Shown here piece by piece: positions 19,219 through 21,663 of a DNA stretch of 21,663 nucleotides (position 1 is its first letter; every line of letters starts with the position of its first letter). This stretch comes from a virus: positions 1-21,663 of the IMG/VR virus record IMGVR_UViG_3300042879_001757; one strand, given 5' to 3'. Both the position numbers and the translations under genes were made by a program. The notes beneath the pieces are model-generated. The model worked only from the letters and a program-made list of their open reading frames with translations. It searched no databases and had not been told where the DNA came from.

Positions 19219-20066
19219 GAATACTCCATCTCGCCATGGGCATGCCTGAGTTTGACAGGGCATGCACCGACCTCGGACACCATGTGGACCGCATCGACTG
19301 GGGCAAGCACTCCTACGCCGAGCGGCAGCTACTCCTGCTGGAGACCTGCAACCACGACGTGCTCTTCATGCAGCTCCAGAACCCCGATGTGGTGTCCAAG
19401 ACAATCCTCAAGGCCATCCGTGACCGTGGCACGATGGTCATCAACTGGACCGGTGATGTCCGTGACCCCATCCCGCAGCACTATATCGACCTCGCTCCTC
19501 ATGTGGACATCACGGCCTTCACCAACCTGCCCGACGTCATCGCCATGCAGGACCTTGGCTATGATGCGCGGTTCCTCCAGATAGGTTACGATCCCGACAT
19601 CTACAACACCGAGGGCCGCATCACCAACAAGCGGCTGGTGGTGTTCATCGGCAATGACTACCGCGACAGGTTCCCGCTGAGCGAGGCCCGCCGTGAGAAA
19701 GTGATGGCGCTGCACAAGGCATTCCCCTCTGAGTTCGCTGCCTACGGCAAGGGCTTCGGCAAGATGCTGCTGCAAGGCAAGGATGCCACCGTCTACAAGG
19801 AGGCCCTCATTGCCATCAACCTGGACCACTTCCACCGCACAGGCTTCCACTCTGACCGGTACCTGCGCAGCATGGCCTGCGGTGCCTACACCATCGATGG
19901 CACCGCCCTGAGCGCCGATGCGCTGGTGGCTATCGTGCGCGAGGCGCTGGCAAACCAAAGGGAGACAGAGCGGCTGGGACTGCTGCAAGCAGAGGAGACC
20001 TTCAAGCTGGACCGCTGGCACAACCGCATCAAGACCATTGAGCAATGGCGAACATCCTTGTCCTGA
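19215..20066 (+). CDS. GT-B-type glycosyltransferase
   Basis: A 283-residue protein with two Rossmann-like halves. The N-terminal half opens with MRILHLAMGMPEF, contains HDVLFMQLQNPDVV and GTMVINWTGDVRD (about 51-84); the C-terminal half has LVVFIGNDYRDRFPL and a donor-site-like segment FHSDRYLRSMACGAYTID (about 213-230) comparable to the conserved E/D-x-x-A-x-G region of GT-B enzymes (DUF3880/Glyco_trans_1-like family). No membrane segment. It starts in ATGA overlap with the preceding glycosyltransferase gene and overlaps the next by 22 bases. Likely makes a glycan together with its neighbours. Confidence 0.75.
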   Translation: MRILHLAMGMPEFDRACTDLGHHVDRIDWGKHSYAERQLLLLETCNHDVLFMQLQNPDVVSKTILKAIRDRGTMVINWTGDVRDPIPQHYIDLAPHVDITAFTNLPDVIAMQDLGYDARFLQIGYDPDIYNTEGRITNKRLVVFIGNDYRDRFPLSEARREKVMALHKAFPSEFAAYGKGFGKMLLQGKDATVYKEALIAINLDHFHRTGFHSDRYLRSMACGAYTIDGTALSADALVAIVREALANQRETERLGLLQAEETFKLDRWHNRIKTIEQWRTSLS

Positions 20067-20686
20067 CAGGCTACACCGATAACATGGCCGAGGTGGGCGA
20101 CCGCTGTGCTGCCAGCCAGCGTGCCTATGCCGAGCGCCGTGGCTACAAGCATGAGACGGTGCGCACCTATCACGACCGGACGCATCCCAGCCATCAGAAG
20201 CTGGAGTTCATCACCGAGCGCATCGGCCAGTACGATGGCATCATGTGGATGGATGCCGACAGTTACGTCACCGGAGACATGGACCTTGAGCCGCTCCGCT
20301 ACGGCCAGCAGATTATGGACATCAGCATCGACTGGTGCGCACCGATGCCGGACGACCTGACCACCACCTACGTCAGCGCCGGTAATTTCATCGTGTGGAA
20401 CAAGCCCAGCACCGTCTTCTTCCTCGACATATGGCGCAGTCATTCTGAGCGGTTCGCTGTCCGGCAGGCCTGCTGCTGGGAGCAGGATGGTCTGCGCTCT
20501 GCCATGAACGCCATCCCCACCTTCAACGGGCGTGTCCGCCGCCATCCGCGCCGTACTTTCAACGCCGTCCACCATACCTGCGTCAACCGCAACTTCCCCG
20601 ACAGCGCACCGATGCCATGGCAGCCCGGTGATTTCATCCTCCACCTGACCAACGTGGACAGGCTGGCAATCCTCAACAGCCTATGA
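20045..20686 (+). CDS. GT34-like (GMA12/MNN10) glycosyltransferase
   Basis: A 213-residue GT-A enzyme. ILVLTGYTDNM opens the Rossmann fold, IMWMDADSYVTG (66-77) carries the metal-binding DxD (DAD, 70-72), YVSAGNFIVWNKPSTVFF is the acceptor loop, EQDGLRSAMN the usual E-Q-D, and WQPGDFILHLTN near the end matches the C-terminal His-containing motif of galactosyl/mannosyl transferases of family GT34. Donor is probably UDP-Gal or GDP-Man by family; acceptor unknown. It overlaps both neighbours. Confidence 0.8.
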   Translation: MANILVLTGYTDNMAEVGDRCAASQRAYAERRGYKHETVRTYHDRTHPSHQKLEFITERIGQYDGIMWMDADSYVTGDMDLEPLRYGQQIMDISIDWCAPMPDDLTTTYVSAGNFIVWNKPSTVFFLDIWRSHSERFAVRQACCWEQDGLRSAMNAIPTFNGRVRRHPRRTFNAVHHTCVNRNFPDSAPMPWQPGDFILHLTNVDRLAILNSL

Positions 20687-21285
20687 AGACCCTGCCTGAT
20701 ATCATTGACCTGACCCCGTTCGTCCCCTCATGGCACGAGCATGGGTCCTGCATGGACCGCCGCCATATCCTGTGGCTCCAGTATCTGCTCATGCGCACCG
20801 GCGTCCAGCGCACCCTTGAGATAGGCGTCCACACCGGTGCGTCATCCTCCGCGTTCATCGCAGCCAAGGTACCCGACGCTCACTTCGCCGACATCACCCG
20901 GACCATGGAGGCCGTCCGCGTCATTGGCGACCGTGGCACCTTCCATCAGCGGAAGGGAGTTGAAGTGCTCATTGATGAGCAACCATTTGACCTGGTGCTC
21001 GTCGATGGTGCCCACGACGTTGATAGCGTGAGCGAGGAGATAGCCGCCCTGCGCATCAATGAGCCGCGCATCATCGTGGCCCATGACGTGGGCAGCAGCG
21101 CCGCAGGGTATGCCCATTGTGAGGGCGCTCGACTGCTGTGGGACCATCTGGTGGAGGATGGCTGGCTCGTCACCGTGGACCATGCCGACAGGCCCGCAGA
21201 GGCCACCAAGCGCGGTATGCTCGTCGCCACCCGCGACCCTGACCTGCATCAGATAGCCCAAGAGACATGGCTCATGACCACCTGA
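20683..21285 (+). CDS. Class I SAM-dependent methyltransferase
   Basis: A 200-residue protein with motif I LEIGVHTGASS (45-55), an acidic residue after strand 2 (HFADITR) and DLVLVDGAHD (103-112), the pattern of the Methyltransf_24 family that methylates sugars or other small acceptors. It overlaps the GT34-like gene by four bases and follows three glycosyltransferases, so methylation of the glycan is the simplest proposal. Its 3' end overlaps the convergent partial gene by 37 bases. Confidence 0.82.
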   Translation: MKTLPDIIDLTPFVPSWHEHGSCMDRRHILWLQYLLMRTGVQRTLEIGVHTGASSSAFIAAKVPDAHFADITRTMEAVRVIGDRGTFHQRKGVEVLIDEQPFDLVLVDGAHDVDSVSEEIAALRINEPRIIVAHDVGSSAAGYAHCEGARLLWDHLVEDGWLVTVDHADRPAEATKRGMLVATRDPDLHQIAQETWLMTT

Positions 21286-21663
21286 GCATCCACGCTGCTG
21301 GCCCGATGGCTCACAATGTCATAACCCCACAGGTTCGTCCCAGTCTTGATGTCCGTCAGGCACACGCTGCCGTCCGCCACGTTGATGGGGACCGCCTCGA
21401 AGCCTGCCGCCCGGATGGTGCAGTGGCTATCCTGGTCGAGACCCTTGAGGCGCGTCGGTGTCCACAGCCGAGGCACAGCACCCAGCACCGCCCTGCTGAC
21501 CACACGCCCCGCGCCATACAGCAGCGTGTCGCCACGGTCCCATCTCATCATGCAGGACCGTCTGGTGGCCGTGTCGTAGAAGCCGCACGAGCCGGGGAAG
21601 ATGTAGTCCGCCTCGCTATTGATGACCGCCGTCAGGTAGGCCGGGTTGATGAAGTCGTCGCTC
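21249..21663 (-). CDS. Glycosyltransferase, C-terminal part (continues past right edge)
   Basis: A leftward frame is open from the right edge to the stop at 21249 and yields about 137 residues. The start is outside. SDDFINPAYL and EADYIFPGSCGFYD lie at the N-terminal side, GAGRVVSRAVLGAV (a conserved strand after the acceptor loop), KGLDQDSH with a probable catalytic Asp, and CLTDIKTGTNLWGY near the end. This order, with the SDD at the very start, resembles GT2/GT-A enzymes. It converges on the methyltransferase gene, with 37 bases shared, and adds a further sugar transferase to the block. Internal ATGs at 21551 and 21548 are not the true start, since coding continues upstream. Confidence 0.7.
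   Translation of the reverse strand, partial: SDDFINPAYLTAVINSEADYIFPGSCGFYDTATRRSCMMRWDRGDTLLYGAGRVVSRAVLGAVPRLWTPTRLKGLDQDSHCTIRAAGFEAVPINVADGSVCLTDIKTGTNLWGYDIVSHRASSVDAQVVMSHVSWAI

Overview
This window is almost certainly part of a tailed double-stranded DNA phage (or prophage) genome whose host belongs to the Bacteroidota. The phage assignment rests on a portal protein, a head-tail connector-like protein, a tail fibre, a holin and an amidase in a row, followed by a dense set of small overlapping genes and a replication module. The host assignment rests on exact matches to the Bacteroidota -7 promoter box TAnnTTTG, on the near absence of Shine-Dalgarno sequences, and on a BT4734/VirE-N-type primase fused to a superfamily 3 helicase. 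The DNA is GC-rich by eye, which is unusual for that phylum. No integrase, terminase, tape measure or tRNA gene is visible, so lifestyle and tail type stay open. No stretch longer than about 300 bases lacks a gene.

Layout. 1-5699 (+): end of an unknown gene, a strong terminator, then a late operon of portal, connector, small structural protein, tail fibre, holin, T7-lysozyme-like amidase and a metallophosphoesterase, joined by short overlaps. 5680-8082 (-): a seven-gene operon led by a small HTH regulator. It holds a lipoprotein with a C-terminal membrane anchor (candidate unimolecular spanin), small membrane proteins, a zinc-ribbon protein and a minimal cytosine-methyltransferase-like protein. 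8083-8238: divergent control region with two Bacteroidota promoters and several short palindromes. 8239-11121 (+): early genes, including a gp2.5-like ssDNA-binding protein, a stand-alone RNA polymerase alpha-CTD-like protein, a Myb/SANT-like protein, and a two-gene cassette (one product a pure Gly-X repeat) bracketed by a 61-bp direct repeat.

11122-14301 (+): the most remarkable part. A promoter and structured leader ending in a terminator-like hairpin precede five tightly overlapping, visibly AT-richer genes: an IbrA-like PAPS-reductase-fold protein (DUF3440), an ectoine-synthase-like cupin with its predicted iron ligands intact, an IbrB-like ParB/sulfiredoxin-fold protein, and two small proteins, the last ending in a probable sliding-clamp-binding motif. 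This looks like an acquired functional cassette of unknown chemistry.

14344-18664 (+): primase-helicase, SF2 helicase, two AT-richer unknown genes and a VRR-NUC nuclease. 18661-21663: a glycan-type cluster with three glycosyltransferases and a SAM methyltransferase on the + strand, and a further partial glycosyltransferase on the - strand at the right edge. It probably modifies virion, DNA or host glycans; the target cannot be read from the sequence.
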